Origin: JAOUEA01 sp963790335
GTDB taxonomy: Bacteria; Actinomycetota; UBA4738; HRBIN12
Assembly (NCBI GenBank): GCA_963790335.1
Contig: CAWBOB010000008.1
Span: 124,001 to 188,000 of the forward strand
Reading direction: 5' to 3'
DNA: 64,000 nucleotides
Made by a program: the position numbers and the translations under genes. Under the pieces are notes generated by a model. That model did no database searches. It had not been told where the DNA came from and saw only the letters and a list, made by a program, of their open reading frames with translations. Below, piece after piece: positions 8,959 through 18,626 of this stretch. The number at the start of each line of letters is the position of its first letter. Within the stretch, counting starts at the first letter, position 1.

Positions 8959-9698
8959 GTCGCGGGTTCCTCGATGTGCTCCTCGGCGGTCTCGAGCAGC
9001 ACCCTGCGGAAGTGGTGCGAGACCAGCGTGGTCACGGCCGGCAGTAGCTCGCGGAAGGCGTCGACCATCTGCTCGGCGGCGAGCCCGTCGTCGCCCGCCG
9101 TGTCGCGGATGGGTTTGCGCACGTGCTCGTCGAACAGGTCGACCGCGCGTTCGGCGAGGCCCCGCATGGCGGTGTCGGCATCGCGTGCGAGCGCGAGCAG
9201 GTCCGCGAGCGGAAGCCCGAACTCCAGCAGCCTGAGCGCCGTGCGCACGAGCTCGATGTCGGCCGACGTGTACCGGTTGTCACCGTCGACGCGCCGCCCG
9301 AGCCTGATGCCTTCACGTTCCACGGCCTGGATCAACGAAGCGGGAACCCCGCTCGCCTCGGAGAACTCCGTCGAGGCTGAGCGTCGCGGCCGGACCCGGC
9401 CGCCCGAGGCCTCGGGCCGCTCGCTCACATCGCCGATGCGCGCGACGGCCACCGCGGCGGCGAGGTCGGCGTCGGCCGGGCCGAGCTCGCCCGAGACGAC
9501 GCGGCGGATCGCGGCCAGCGTCAGACCCTTGCGCTGCAGGGAACGGATCTCGGTCAGCCTCCTCGCGTGCTCGGGCCCGTACCACGCGACGCGGCCTTCC
9601 CGCTCGGGCGGGGGAAGCAGTCCGCGCGACTGGTAGTAGCGCACGGTGTCGACGGAGAGGTCGCAGCTCGCGGCGAGCTGATCCACGCGGTACCTCAC
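8955..9698 (-). CDS. MerR-family regulator heading the menG-menF operon
   Basis: A 247-residue regulator. The N-terminal MerR winged helix-turn-helix is clear (YRVDQLAASCDLSVDTVRYY followed by QSRGLLPPPEREGRVAWYG). After a linker, residues of about 110-170 (FSEASGVPASLIQAVEREG, RYTSADIELVRTALRLLEFG) look like a second MerR-like helical unit, as in two-domain MerR proteins. No effector-binding cysteine cluster is seen, so this is not a metal sensor of the classical type. The stop overlaps the menG start, so the regulator is co-transcribed with menG-menF. The GTG start has a TAGAGT -10 box 8 nt upstream. Confidence 0.82.
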   Translation of the reverse strand: MRYRVDQLAASCDLSVDTVRYYQSRGLLPPPEREGRVAWYGPEHARRLTEIRSLQRKGLTLAAIRRVVSGELGPADADLAAAVAVARIGDVSERPEASGGRVRPRRSASTEFSEASGVPASLIQAVEREGIRLGRRVDGDNRYTSADIELVRTALRLLEFGLPLADLLALARDADTAMRGLAERAVDLFDEHVRKPIRDTAGDDGLAAEQMVDAFRELLPAVTTLVSHHFRRVLLETAEEHIEEPAT

Positions 9699-9706
9699 GA
9701 CCGACC

Positions 9707-9799
9707 ACTCTACGAGTTGCCACTCGAAGCTTCGTCAACGGCGGGCCGACGTCGGCGACGCGCCGCGGTATGAGGCCCGATGCTGCCGAAGGCTACGAT
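9707..9799. promoter_or_regulatory. divergent leaderless-type promoters (merR and glycosyltransferase)
   Basis: On the minus strand TAGAGT (9712-9707) ends 8 nt before the merR GTG at 9698. On the plus strand TACGAT (9794-9799) ends 9 nt before the ATG at 9809. Both match TANNNT. The 110-bp intergenic region holds nothing else recognisable. Confidence 0.45.
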
Positions 9800-9808
9800 G
9801 CGGGCCCT

Positions 9809-11083
9809 ATGGGTCAACCTGGGCGTGCCGGCGCGAGCCTCGGGCTGGTGCTCACGTGCGTGGTCGCCACGATGGCGCTCGGTGCGGCCTCGAAGGGCCA
9901 GTGCGCCTCGGGCGCTTGGGGGGATCTGCGCCAGTACCGGAACCTCTGCTACACCGACGTCGTGCCCCTGCTCGACACCGAGCAGCTGCGGGGCTCCCGG
10001 CTTCCGTTCCTCGATCGGTGCGTCGACGTCGAGACCAACAACTGCGATGAGTACCCGGTCGTGACGATGTACGTGATGCGGCTGGCGGCGTGGATCTCCG
10101 GCGACGACTACGCGCCGTTCTACTGGGTCAACGCCCTGTTGCTCACGGGCTTCGCGGCGGCCATCGGGGTGATGCTCTACATCGCGAACGGACCGCGCGC
10201 CCTGTACTTCGCGTTGGCACCGTCGCTGCTCGTCTACGGCACGATGAACTGGGATCTCGTGGCGGTGGCGTTCTCCACCGCCGGCCTGCTCCTGTACCTG
10301 CGCCGGCGCGATCGAGCGGCGGGCGTCGCCATCGGGCTCGGCGTCGCCACGAAGCTCTACCCGGCATTCCTGCTCGTGCCGATGCTCGCGCAGCGGATCC
10401 GCGAGCGCCGACCCGACGGGGCGATCGTGCTCGGCTGGACGGTGGTGGGCACCTGGCTCGTCGTCAACCTCCCCTTCGCGGCGATCGCCCCCGATGCCTG
10501 GCTCACGTTCTTCCGATTCAACGGCGAGCGCGGAGCGGACTACGACAGTCTGTGGTACATCGCGTGCCGCCATCTCGACACTTGTCCGTCGATCCGCACG
10601 ATCAACGCCGCGTCGCTCGTGATCTTCCTCGTCGTCGGAGCTGCGGTCTGGGCGGTCAAGGCCCGGCGTCACCCCGGGTTCCCGAGATGGACGCTCGGCC
10701 TCCCGCTGATCATCGTGTTCCTGCTCTCGAACAAGGTCTACTCCCCCCAGTACGGCCTGTGGTTGCTGCCGTGGTTCGCACTCGCGCTGCCGCGACTCGT
10801 CACGTTCCTGGCGTTCTCGCTCGCCGATGTGGCCGTGTTCATCACGCGGTTCACGTGGTTCGGCCGCCTCGAGGGCGCTCCCGGCGCCTCGCAGGAGCTG
10901 TTCGAGGTCATGGTGCTCCTGCGAGCGGCGGTGCTGATCTGGTGCGTGGTCTCGTGGATCCGAACGCAGCACCAGCCGATCGAGCTCGAGCGCCGGACAC
11001 GCGAGACGGGAGCCGGATCGACCGCTCCGCCCCACGATCCCGCTCCAGGCCCGGGGTCGCCCGGCGAGGTCGTGCCGGCGTGA
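9809..11083 (+). CDS. polytopic membrane glycosyltransferase, GT87-like mannosyltransferase
   Basis: A 424-residue protein with about ten hydrophobic segments. The first follows the start (LGLVLTCVVATMALGA); the extracytoplasmic loop after it carries several Cys and Asp residues (YRNLCYTDVVPLL, DRCVDVETNNCDEYPVVTMY). The pattern is that of GT-C polyprenyl-phosphate-dependent glycosyltransferases (DUF2029/GT87), including NWDLVAVAFSTAGLLLYLRRR, GVATKLYPAFLLVPM and NKVYSPQYGLWLLPW. These usually transfer mannose from a polyprenyl carrier outside the membrane. The stop overlaps the next gene (GTGA), another GT-C enzyme. A leaderless-type -10 precedes the ATG. Confidence 0.75.
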   Translation: MGQPGRAGASLGLVLTCVVATMALGAASKGQCASGAWGDLRQYRNLCYTDVVPLLDTEQLRGSRLPFLDRCVDVETNNCDEYPVVTMYVMRLAAWISGDDYAPFYWVNALLLTGFAAAIGVMLYIANGPRALYFALAPSLLVYGTMNWDLVAVAFSTAGLLLYLRRRDRAAGVAIGLGVATKLYPAFLLVPMLAQRIRERRPDGAIVLGWTVVGTWLVVNLPFAAIAPDAWLTFFRFNGERGADYDSLWYIACRHLDTCPSIRTINAASLVIFLVVGAAVWAVKARRHPGFPRWTLGLPLIIVFLLSNKVYSPQYGLWLLPWFALALPRLVTFLAFSLADVAVFITRFTWFGRLEGAPGASQELFEVMVLLRAAVLIWCVVSWIRTQHQPIELERRTRETGAGSTAPPHDPAPGPGSPGEVVPA

Positions 11084-12312
11084 CCGACGCGAGCTCGGCG
11101 GACCCTCGGGCCGGCGAGGCCGACTCGAGGTCGGTTGCACCGCGGACCGGCGAGGACTCCGCAGCAGCGCCCGTGCGGCTCCGTGACGGCGTGCGCGACT
11201 CGCTCGCGGTGTTCCTGGCGGTGCGCATCGGCTTCTCCCTCCTCGGCCTGCTGGCCGTTGGACTGATCGACGCCCGGGAGGCCCCGCCCGCCGTGCCGGG
11301 CTGGCCGCTGGAGCCCGCCGGGTTCGAGTGGAGCGCGATCGTCACGGCTGCCGAACGGCAAGACGCCGCCCGCTTCCTCGCGATCGCGACCCGCGGGTAC
11401 GACCCCGACGACGGCAGCGCGGCGTTCTTCCCCCTGTACCCCGCCCTGATCAACGCCGCCGACCGGCTGCCCGGACTCGGCCTCCTCGGGGCGGCGCTCC
11501 TCGTCTCCAACGCATCGTTCGCCGGCGCCCTGATCGTGCTGCACGGGCTCACGCGGCTCGAGGGCTTCTCGCGGGAGGCCGCGCGGTTGACCGTGATGCT
11601 CGTGGCGATCTTCCCGACCGGGTTCTTCTTGCTGGCGCCGTACAGCGAGGGGCCGTTCCTGTTGGCCTCGGTCGCGGCCTTCTGGTTCGCCCGCAGGGAC
11701 CGGTGGGGACTTGCAGCCTTGGCGGGCGCGCTCGCGGCGGCGACGCGGAGCATCGGTGTGGTGCTCGTGATCGCGCTCGGCGTCGAGGCCGTCGTGCGGT
11801 CCCGCGCCGACGGCGAACCGCTCCTCCCGCGCCTGGCCGCAGCCGCAGCGGTGATCGCCGGACCGGCGCTGTACCTCGCCGGCTGGCACGTGCGGTTCGG
11901 CGACGCCCTGGCGCCCTGGACGGCTCAGCAGAGCTGGCAGCGCGAGGTGCGGCCACCGTGGCAGACCCTCGGTGACGCGGCCATGGCGGCGTGGCGCTAC
12001 GGCGGCTACTGGCTCGTCGACGTGATGGTGGTCGCCGTGGTGATGATCGCCGTGGCGGCCGGTCTCCGGCGGGTGAGAGCCTGCTACTCCACGTACGCGG
12101 TCGCGAGCCTCACCGTGCCGCTCATCTACGCATGGCCGACGCGCCCGCTGCTGTCGATGCCCCGTTTCGTCGTGGTGATCTTCCCCGCCTTCTGGGTCGT
12201 CGCCCGAGCCGTCGAGCGCCGCCGCCTGCCCGAGCCGCTCGTCGTTGCCGGCTTCGCCGGGGGGTACGCACTGCTCGGGGCATTGTTCGTGACGTGGTGG
12301 GACGTGTTCTGA
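11080..12312 (+). CDS. membrane mannosyltransferase, PIG-V-like (GT-C)
   Basis: A 410-residue multi-spanning protein. A polar N-terminal extension of about 45 residues precedes the first membrane helix (AVFLAVRIGFSLLGLLAVGL). RFLAIATRGYDPDDGSAAFFPLYPALI and FPTGFFLLAPYSEGPFLLASVAAFWFAR are typical of the PIG-V/Mannosyl_trans2 group, as is the late SMPRFVVVIFPAFWV. It is translationally coupled to the upstream GT87-like gene; the two probably build a mannosylated lipid, glycoprotein or envelope polymer. The acceptor cannot be told from sequence. Confidence 0.75.
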   Translation: MTDASSADPRAGEADSRSVAPRTGEDSAAAPVRLRDGVRDSLAVFLAVRIGFSLLGLLAVGLIDAREAPPAVPGWPLEPAGFEWSAIVTAAERQDAARFLAIATRGYDPDDGSAAFFPLYPALINAADRLPGLGLLGAALLVSNASFAGALIVLHGLTRLEGFSREAARLTVMLVAIFPTGFFLLAPYSEGPFLLASVAAFWFARRDRWGLAALAGALAAATRSIGVVLVIALGVEAVVRSRADGEPLLPRLAAAAAVIAGPALYLAGWHVRFGDALAPWTAQQSWQREVRPPWQTLGDAAMAAWRYGGYWLVDVMVVAVVMIAVAAGLRRVRACYSTYAVASLTVPLIYAWPTRPLLSMPRFVVVIFPAFWVVARAVERRRLPEPLVVAGFAGGYALLGALFVTWWDVF

Positions 12313-12406
12313 CGTGCGGGGATCGCGAGGGGTGCCCGGGTCCACATCGTCGCCCCGCCCGAACGACTAGGATGTGCGGAGCTCGGGGGCCATCGGGGGA
12401 GGGAAC

Positions 12407-13045
12407 GTGACGATCAAGGTTGCGATCGCGGACGACCACTCGCTGGTGCGCCAAGGCCTGCGCCGGTACCTCGACATGGCCGACGGCATCGAAGTGGTGG
12501 GCGAGGCCGCCGATGGCAAAGAGCTCATCGCGCTGATCGGTCAGGACACGCCCGACATCGCCCTGATCGACATCCGCATGCCGGAGATGGACGGGCTCGA
12601 AGCCGCCCGTGCCATCCGCGACCAGTGGCCCGAGATCGGTGTGATCATGCTCACCGCCTACGACGATCGACAGTTCGTCGTGGAAGCCGTGCGCGCCGGT
12701 GCACGCGGCTACGTGCTCAAGGCACGAGACGCCGAGCACCTGATCCAGACGGTGCGCCTGGTGGCGGGCGGCAACATGGTGATCGACCCGCAGCTCGTGG
12801 TGGCCCTCGCCGAAGAGCTCTCGACCGCCAAGGAACGCGACCGGCGGGCCGAGACCCTGACCGCGCGCGAGATCGAGGTGCTGCAGCTGCTCGCCTTCGG
12901 CCACACCAATCGCGACATCGCCGAGCGCCTCTACATCAGCCCCGACACCGTCAAGACGCACCTGGAGCACATCTTCGAGAAGCTCGGCGCGTCTGACCGA
13001 ACCGCGGCGGTGGCCGAAGCCTTGCGCCGCAGGCTCATCGAGTAA
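12407..13045 (+). CDS. NarL/LuxR-family response regulator
   Basis: A 212-residue two-domain regulator. The receiver has the acidic pocket (IADDHSLVRQGL), the phospho-acceptor Asp in DIALIDIRMPEMDG, the switch Thr in MLTAYDD and the Lys in YVLKARD. The C-terminal LuxR-type HTH is LTAREIEVLQLLAFGHTNRDIAERLYISPDTVKTH followed by IFEKLG. The GTG at 12407 has a GGGAGG Shine-Dalgarno; TAGGAT at 12368-12373 is a possible -10. The histidine kinase immediately downstream, of the HisKA_3 class that normally pairs with NarL regulators, is the likely partner. Confidence 0.92.
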   Translation: MTIKVAIADDHSLVRQGLRRYLDMADGIEVVGEAADGKELIALIGQDTPDIALIDIRMPEMDGLEAARAIRDQWPEIGVIMLTAYDDRQFVVEAVRAGARGYVLKARDAEHLIQTVRLVAGGNMVIDPQLVVALAEELSTAKERDRRAETLTAREIEVLQLLAFGHTNRDIAERLYISPDTVKTHLEHIFEKLGASDRTAAVAEALRRRLIE

Positions 13046-13171
13046 TTCCTCGGCCGACGCGACATCGCGGTCCGCGCCTGCGTCCCCTCGACGGGCTAGT
13101 CCGTCCGGTCCCCGATGACACCCGGGCGGGTGATGGAGTCAGATGCTTCGAGCGGGCATCATGGACCCCAC

Positions 13172-15305
13172 ATGAGTGATGCCGTCGCCCACCCACGCTC
13201 ACGCCTCGGTATCGGCCTGTTCCTCGGCCTGACCGCAGCTGCGGCGGTGGGCATCTACCTCGCGTTCCCGGAGGGATCGCGGGACCAGGCTCGTGCCTCC
13301 GAGATCCTCGTGATCGGCGCGTGCCTGCTGTCGGGCGGCCTGATCCTTCGGGCGACGAGCCAGGCACGGGCGTGGCGGGGCACGGTGCACCTGGCGTACG
13401 CGCTCTTCATGGTCGCCGCGGTGAACGTCGTGCTGCTGCTCACCGACGTGAACGAACGGGGGGTCTACCAACCCCGCGTGGGCGATCTCGCCTTCGCGCT
13501 CTTCCTCGTTCCGCTGGTCCAATACGCCCGGGCGGAGTTCCACGAGCACTTCGACGACCGCGACAGCCTGGAGATCGGTACCGACGTCTTCCTGATCACC
13601 GCGTCGGTCACCGCCCTGATGTACGTCGTCGTGCGTCCGTTCGACGCCACACCGCAGGCCTCGATCACGGCCGCGATCTTCAGCCTGATCACCGCCACCC
13701 AGATCGCCGCGTTCGGCGCGCTCATGCTGTGGGCGCCGTCGCGCCGTCATCTGGTGCTGTTCGGCATCTTCGCCTGCACGGCTGCGGCGACCGCCACCTT
13801 CGGATGGCACTGGACGAGAGGCACGTTCGACGGCACCACGGCCACGATCGATCTTCCGTTCATGCTCGCACCGATCGCGTTCGCCGCATGGGCCTTGGTG
13901 GCGCCGGAACCAGCTGGGCGAGATCGCCGGTGAGGCGGCGCCTCGCCGATGGGCCCGACCCGTGCTCACCAGCCTCTCGGTGGTGACGGCGTGCGCCGCG
14001 CTGTCGGTCGTCGCCATCTTCGACGACGCCCGAGGGCTGGCTGGTGCGCAGTCCACGGCGATCATCCTGTCGTTGGGGTTCGGCATCGCGGCGCGCATCC
14101 TGTCGAACCAGACCGCGAGCACGCTCGCCCACAGTGAGACCCGCGCAGCGCTCGAGGAGAAGGAACGCGCGCTGTCCGAGACCGACCACGCACTCGAGCG
14201 GGTCCGGGAGGCCAACGAGACCCTGCGCCAGTCCGAGGAGCATCTTCGCCTCGTCTTCGAGACCGCGGAGGACGGCATCGTCGAACTCGACGAGCGCGGC
14301 ACCGTGCTCCGCGCCAACGACGCGTTCGCCGACATGATCCGGCTTCCACGCGAATCGATCGAGGACCAGCCGTGGACGGCGTTGGCGTCGGTCATCACGG
14401 GCGTCGACGACGCGTTCCCCGGGCTGGTGTCGGGCGGACAGTCGCAGATCTCACGCCCCGACGGACAGGTACTGCACCTCGAGTCGCGGACGTCGGCTGT
14501 GCCCACGACGCCGCCGCGAACCCTGTTGCTCGTGCGCGACGTGACCGCCGCCCGGGTGGCCGACCAGACCATCCGTTCGCTCTTCCAGTTCCTGCAGGAC
14601 CGCGACGAGGACCGCAGCCGTCTCATGCGGCGCACGAACGCCGCGATCGAGGCCGAGCGCAATCGCATCGCACGGGACCTGCACGATGGGCCCGTGCAAG
14701 GCGTCTCGGCCGCGTCGCTCTCGCTCGAAGCCGCGCTGCTGATGATCAAGGCCGGCGACCTCGACGAGGGCGTCGACGTGCTCCGCAAGATCCGCGAGGA
14801 GCTGGCCGGCGAGGCCGACGCGCTGCGCCGGCTGATGTCGGGCCTGCGTCCGCCCGTGCTCGAGGAACGCGGGCTGCTGCCGGCGTTGCGCGAGACCCTG
14901 GTGCGTTTCGGCGACGAGCAGGAGGTCGAGACCGACTTCTCCGGACGTGTCGACGTCGATCTGCCGGAGGACCTGGAGACCCTCGCCTACCGCATCGTGC
15001 AGGAAGCGTTGTCGAACGCCGCGAAGCACGCCAAGGCATCGCAGGTCATGCTGTCCGTGCAGGCGAGCGCGTCGCAGCTCCGCGTCGAGATCGAGGACGA
15101 CGGGCAGGGTTTCGATGCCGGGCTCGCTCGCGACTTCCTGCGAGACGGACGGGTCGGGCTCGCGTCGATGCGCGAACGGGTCGAGCTCGCGAACGGATCG
15201 CTCGTCGTACGGTCCTCACCGGGCCGCGGCACGTCGATCGCTGCGACCCTGCCCCTCGACGAGCTCGCGTCGGCCCGAGGCAGCGCCCTGCACGAAGCCT
15301 CGTAG
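13172..15305 (+). CDS. membrane sensor histidine kinase with PAS domain, one apparent frameshift
   Basis: About 710 residues after correction. The N-terminal third is a polytopic membrane sensor with about eight hydrophobic segments and a conserved-looking loop (RVGDLAFALFLVPLVQYARAE). A PAS domain follows (HLRLVFETAEDGIVELDERG), then HisKA_3 with the phospho-acceptor His in RNRIARDLHDGPVQGVSAAS, and a HATPase with RIVQEALSNAAKHAKAS and GLASMRERVELANGSL. The frame breaks at 13910-13911: removing one C lets APE continue into QLGEIAGEAAPRRW and the second open frame. Both halves are otherwise intact, so this is probably one gene. It pairs with the NarL regulator upstream. Confidence 0.82.
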
Positions 15306-15320
15306 CGTCGATCCGGTCGG

Positions 15321-17571
15321 TCAGGGATTCTCGGGCGGCGGCTCGCTCGGCGGCGGCTCGCTCGGCGGCGGCTCACTCGGCGGCGGTTCGCTGGGCGGCG
15401 GTTCGCTCGAAGGCGGCGGCTCGCTCGGCGGGGTTTCGCTCGGGCGGGGTCTCGCTCTGGCGGTCTCACTCGGCGGCGGGGGTGGCGGCGTGTACGCCGG
15501 CGTCTCGGGACCCAGACTCCCGGTGAGCACGTACTCGGGGAAGTCCTTGGCGTCGTAGTTCGTCGAGGTCCATGGCCGCCGACATGAAGTCGCTGAAGAT
15601 CGCTGCGGGGATCGTGCCGCCGTACACGGTCGGCACTCCCTCGATGTTGACGAGCGGAACCTGACCCTTCGGAAACCCGATCCACACGCAGGTCGAGAGC
15701 TGCACCGTGTACCCACAGAACCAGGCGTCAACGTTGTCCTGCGCGCTCCCGGTCTTGCCCGCGACGGGGAACCCGGAGACCGCGGCGGCGGTGCCCGTTC
15801 CGCTCTCGACGACGGACTCGAGCGCATAGGTGACCTGATTCGCGTAGTTCGCGTCGATCGCGCATCCCCGAGGAAGGGTGGCGTCGCAGCCCGGCAGCTC
15901 TACGTCCTCGTCACGCTCTGCTGTGACGAGCACGTCGTTCGAGCGGCGGATCTCGACCACCGGCGTGGCGAGGTTGAACCGGCCCTTGTTCGCGAGCGTC
16001 GAGTACGCGTTGGTCATCTCGAGCGGGTTGATCTGCACGCTTCCCAGCGTGATCGAGCACACCGCAGGAAGCTTCGACCTGATGCCGAGCCGACGCGCGA
16101 CGTCGATCACCGGCTCGGGTTCCAACTGCGCGATCAGCTGGGCGTAGATCGTGTTCACCGAGTTACGCGTGGCGCCGAGCAGGTCGACGGTGCCCGCCGA
16201 GCTGTCTCCGGCGTTCGTCGGCGTCCAGGGACCCTCGGGGCCGTCGCACCGCGGTTCGTCGATCGTCAACGTCGAGGGGCCGTACCAGGACTTTCCGGTG
16301 AGCGCGTAGTCGTTCTCGAGGGCGGCGGCCAGCGTGAAGGGCTTGAACGCCGAGCCCGCCTGCCGGCCGCATCCGTCGCAGGGAAGCGTGGCCAGGTTGA
16401 GCTTCGATCTGTTCCAGTTGCGACCCCCGACCATGGCGAGCACCTCGCCGGTGGAGTTGTCGATCGTGACGAGCGCGGCGTCGGGATTGCGAGCGCCGGT
16501 GAACTCGTTGAATGCAGGCAGGTGGTCGTCGACGACCTCCTCGGCCAGCTCCTGCAGATCGAGGTCGAGCGTGGTGGTGATCTGCCAGCCCCCGCCGTAG
16601 ACGGCCGCGCTGCCGTACTTCTTGAACAGCCGCGACCGTGCCCACTCGACGAAGTACTCCGAACCGAACCGGCTCGAGATGCGAGATTCCACGTCCTTCT
16701 GCTTCTGCGGGATGCCGCAGCACTCCTCCTGCTTCATGCGCCTGGCGGCTTCGGGGGTGATGTAGTCGTACTTCGCCATCTGGTCGAGCGTGTAGTCACG
16801 GCGGAACTTGTTGTCGAAGTCGCTCTTGATGGGGTCGTAGAGGCTCGGCGCGTGCAGCACCGCAGCGAGCACCGCTGACTGCATGACCGACAGCTCCGAC
16901 GCCGGGATGCCGAAGTAGGTCTGGGCGGCAGCTTCCGCGCCGTAGGCGCCGTGCCCGAAGTACACCGTGTTGAGGTACTTCGCGAGGATCTGATCCTTCG
17001 ACAGTTCCTGCTCGACCTTGATCGCGAGCAGCGCCTCGCGGACCTTCTCCTTGATGGTGCGAGGGGGAACGATGTACTCGCGCGAACCGTCGGGGTGCGT
17101 GACGTACTCCCCCGCGTACACGTTCTTGACGAGCTGCTGGGTGATCGTCGAGGCGCCGACTACGGTGTCGCGTTTGACGAGGTCGGTCCATGCTGCGCTC
17201 ACGATGCCACGCACGTCGATGCCGGGGTGGTCGTAGAAGCCGGCGTCCTCGGTCGCGAGGATCGCGTGCTGCAGGTTCTCGGAGATCTGGCCCAGTCCCA
17301 CGATCTTGCGATCGACGGCGCCGTGCAGCGATGTGAGCAGCTCGCCGTTGCGGTCGTACAGGTAGCTCGTGCGGATCGGCGGCAGCGTGTCGGGCAGCTG
17401 GATGCGCGCGTACGCAACGTAGATCGAGCCGGCGAGCGCAGCCACCAGGAGCACTGGCACGAGCACGAACACCCACCAGAACCGCCGGAAGAAGCCCTTC
17501 CTCCGTCTCGTCGGTGAGTGTTTGGGAACGTGCTTCGCGCCCTCAGGGCGCGTGGGGGTGTCGATCGCCAC
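15321..17571 (-). CDS. bifunctional class A penicillin-binding protein (PBP1) with Pro/Ser-rich tail, one apparent frameshift
   Basis: Peptidoglycan glycosyltransferase and transpeptidase, anchored by one helix (about residues 32-54). The GT51 catalytic Glu is E108 in ATEDAGFYDHPG, followed by ASTITQQLVKNVYAGEY and KYLNTVYFGHGAYGAEAA. The transpeptidase shows the active-site Ser in GSAFKPF, an SxN motif in RNSVNTIYAQ and KTGSAQ. Near 15560 the frame shifts; in the corrected frame the protein continues NYDAKDFPEYVLTGSLGP into a tail of repeated Pro-Pro-Pro-Ser-Glu units ending at 15321 (about 749 residues). The GTG start at 17571 has TACAAT 9 nt upstream. Confidence 0.88.
15330..15425. repeat. 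tandem 15-bp GGCGGCGGCTCGCTC-type repeats encoding the PBP tail
   Basis: At least five near-identical 15-bp units occur in a row; on the minus strand each encodes Glu-Pro-Pro-Pro-Ser. The units are followed by more degenerate copies up to about 15475. Unit changes are mostly silent third-base differences, so the peptide repeat appears selected. Pro-rich low-complexity tails are common at the C-terminus of actinobacterial PBP1 proteins, where they extend into the cell wall. Confidence 0.7.
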
Positions 17572-17580
17572 GAGGACCCG

Positions 17581-17586
17581 ATTGTA
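17581..17586 (-). promoter_or_regulatory. -10 element TACAAT of the PBP gene
   Basis: TACAAT, one of the best matches to the sigma-A -10 consensus in the window, ends 9 nt before the GTG at 17571. The interval has no Shine-Dalgarno, so the mRNA is probably leaderless. No strong -35 was identified. Confidence 0.5.
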
Positions 17587-17656
17587 TCCAGGGGCCTTCC
17601 CGGATATGCGTAATCGGCTGTGACGGAGCGATGGAGATGACGCGGTCGTGGCGGGC

Positions 17657-18079
17657 TCAGCCGGTCGCAGTGCGGCGCGCCGTGAAGGCCTCGCGCAGGT
17701 GGTTCCACTGGCAGCTCGTACAGACCTCGACCACGTAGCAGCTGGAGCCCGGATGGGCCGCCGTCATGCGGAGCCCGGTGTCGATCGACCACACCCGCCC
17801 GTTCTGGTCGCGGAGCGTCTCACCGTAGACGTAGGCGAGCAACACGAGCTTCACCTTGGCGCAGACCGGGCAGTCGTGTCGGGTCGGCTCACCGACGTGC
17901 TTGGCCGCACGGATGAGCTCGGGGTGGGCATCGCAGATGTCGGTGAGCCCGAGCACGCCGACCTGCGCGTCGCGCAGCAACGCACGCTTGGCGAGCGTGA
18001 AGTCGATGACCCCGAGCTCGGCCCGCTTGTTGCGGCCCAGCGGCGTGCGTTTCGGCCGGCTGCCCTGACGGTTCGGCAT
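17657..18079 (-). CDS. DUF5318 family protein with cysteine pairs
   Basis: A 140-residue soluble protein of an actinobacterial conserved family of unknown function. Seen: a basic N-terminus, VIDFTLAKRALLRDAQVG, DICDAHPELIRAAKHVGEPT, and two CxxC pairs (HDCPVCAKV and VCTSCQWNH) that could form a zinc knuckle. In many actinobacteria DUF5318 genes neighbour class A PBP genes, as here. The ATG at 18079 is chosen over an upstream frame start because TATGCT lies 9 nt upstream (18094-18089). Confidence 0.75.
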   Translation of the reverse strand: MPNRQGSRPKRTPLGRNKRAELGVIDFTLAKRALLRDAQVGVLGLTDICDAHPELIRAAKHVGEPTRHDCPVCAKVKLVLLAYVYGETLRDQNGRVWSIDTGLRMTAAHPGSSCYVVEVCTSCQWNHLREAFTARRTATG

Positions 18080-18187
18080 GGTCGTCGAAGCATACCCCTC
18101 GGGCATGTCACGGCAGACCCGCCGGAAGGCCCTGAACGCCGGTAGCCTTGCGCTAGGCCGATCGGCCCTGTCGGGAGGCGAGTGACG

Positions 18188-18550
18188 ATGAGCGACGTGA
18201 TGGGCGACACGGCGATCCGCGTGATGCGATCGGATGAACGCGACGGCTGGAGACCCTTGGTCGAGCCGCCGGGCGCGATCCCCTCACCCGGGCGTGAGGC
18301 CGACGTCTTCTCGACCGCGGGCGGCACCGTCTCGACCGGCTTCTGGGAGCGGGACCCCGACACGTGGTCGTTCGAACGGCCCTACGACGAGGTGGCGCTC
18401 ATCCTCGAGGGCGACGCCGACATCGTCACCGACGACGGCCGGACCCTCACGGTCGGCGCGGGAGATGTGCTCATCACGCCGAAGGGATCGGCCGGCAGGT
18501 GGGTCATCAGGGAGCGCATCGTGAAGTTCTGGGTGATCTACGACGGATAG
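18188..18550 (+). CDS. cupin-domain protein
   Basis: A 120-residue single-domain cupin. The conserved beta-barrel motifs read DEVALILEGDADIVTDDGRTL and then VGAGDVLITPKGSAGRWVI, typical of the (S)-ureidoglycine aminohydrolase-like/EutQ-like cupin_3 group. The first motif lacks the usual paired His residues, so metal binding is uncertain. The ATG at 18188 has GGAGG 9 nt upstream; a GTG at 18182 is also in frame. TAGCCT at 18143-18148 is a possible -10. It is the first gene of a short plus-strand cluster with DUF983 and DUF4126 genes. Confidence 0.7.
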   Translation: MSDVMGDTAIRVMRSDERDGWRPLVEPPGAIPSPGREADVFSTAGGTVSTGFWERDPDTWSFERPYDEVALILEGDADIVTDDGRTLTVGAGDVLITPKGSAGRWVIRERIVKFWVIYDG

Positions 18551-18626
18551 CCCGTACGGTTCGCTCGGACCCGAGCGCCCGACGCCGCACGAGGCCGCGC
18601 CACCGCTCTACCCCGAGATCGGTGCC

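Noticed and set aside
13900..13970. In-frame TGA in the histidine kinase as a selenocysteine codon, given the tRNA-Sec
   Set aside because: The protein continues in a different frame, not after a read-through TGA; the same holds for the other broken genes. No selenoprotein family is involved.
15330..15475. CRISPR array or satellite DNA
   Set aside because: The units are 15 bp, contiguous and encode an in-frame Pro/Ser/Glu tail; there are no spacers.
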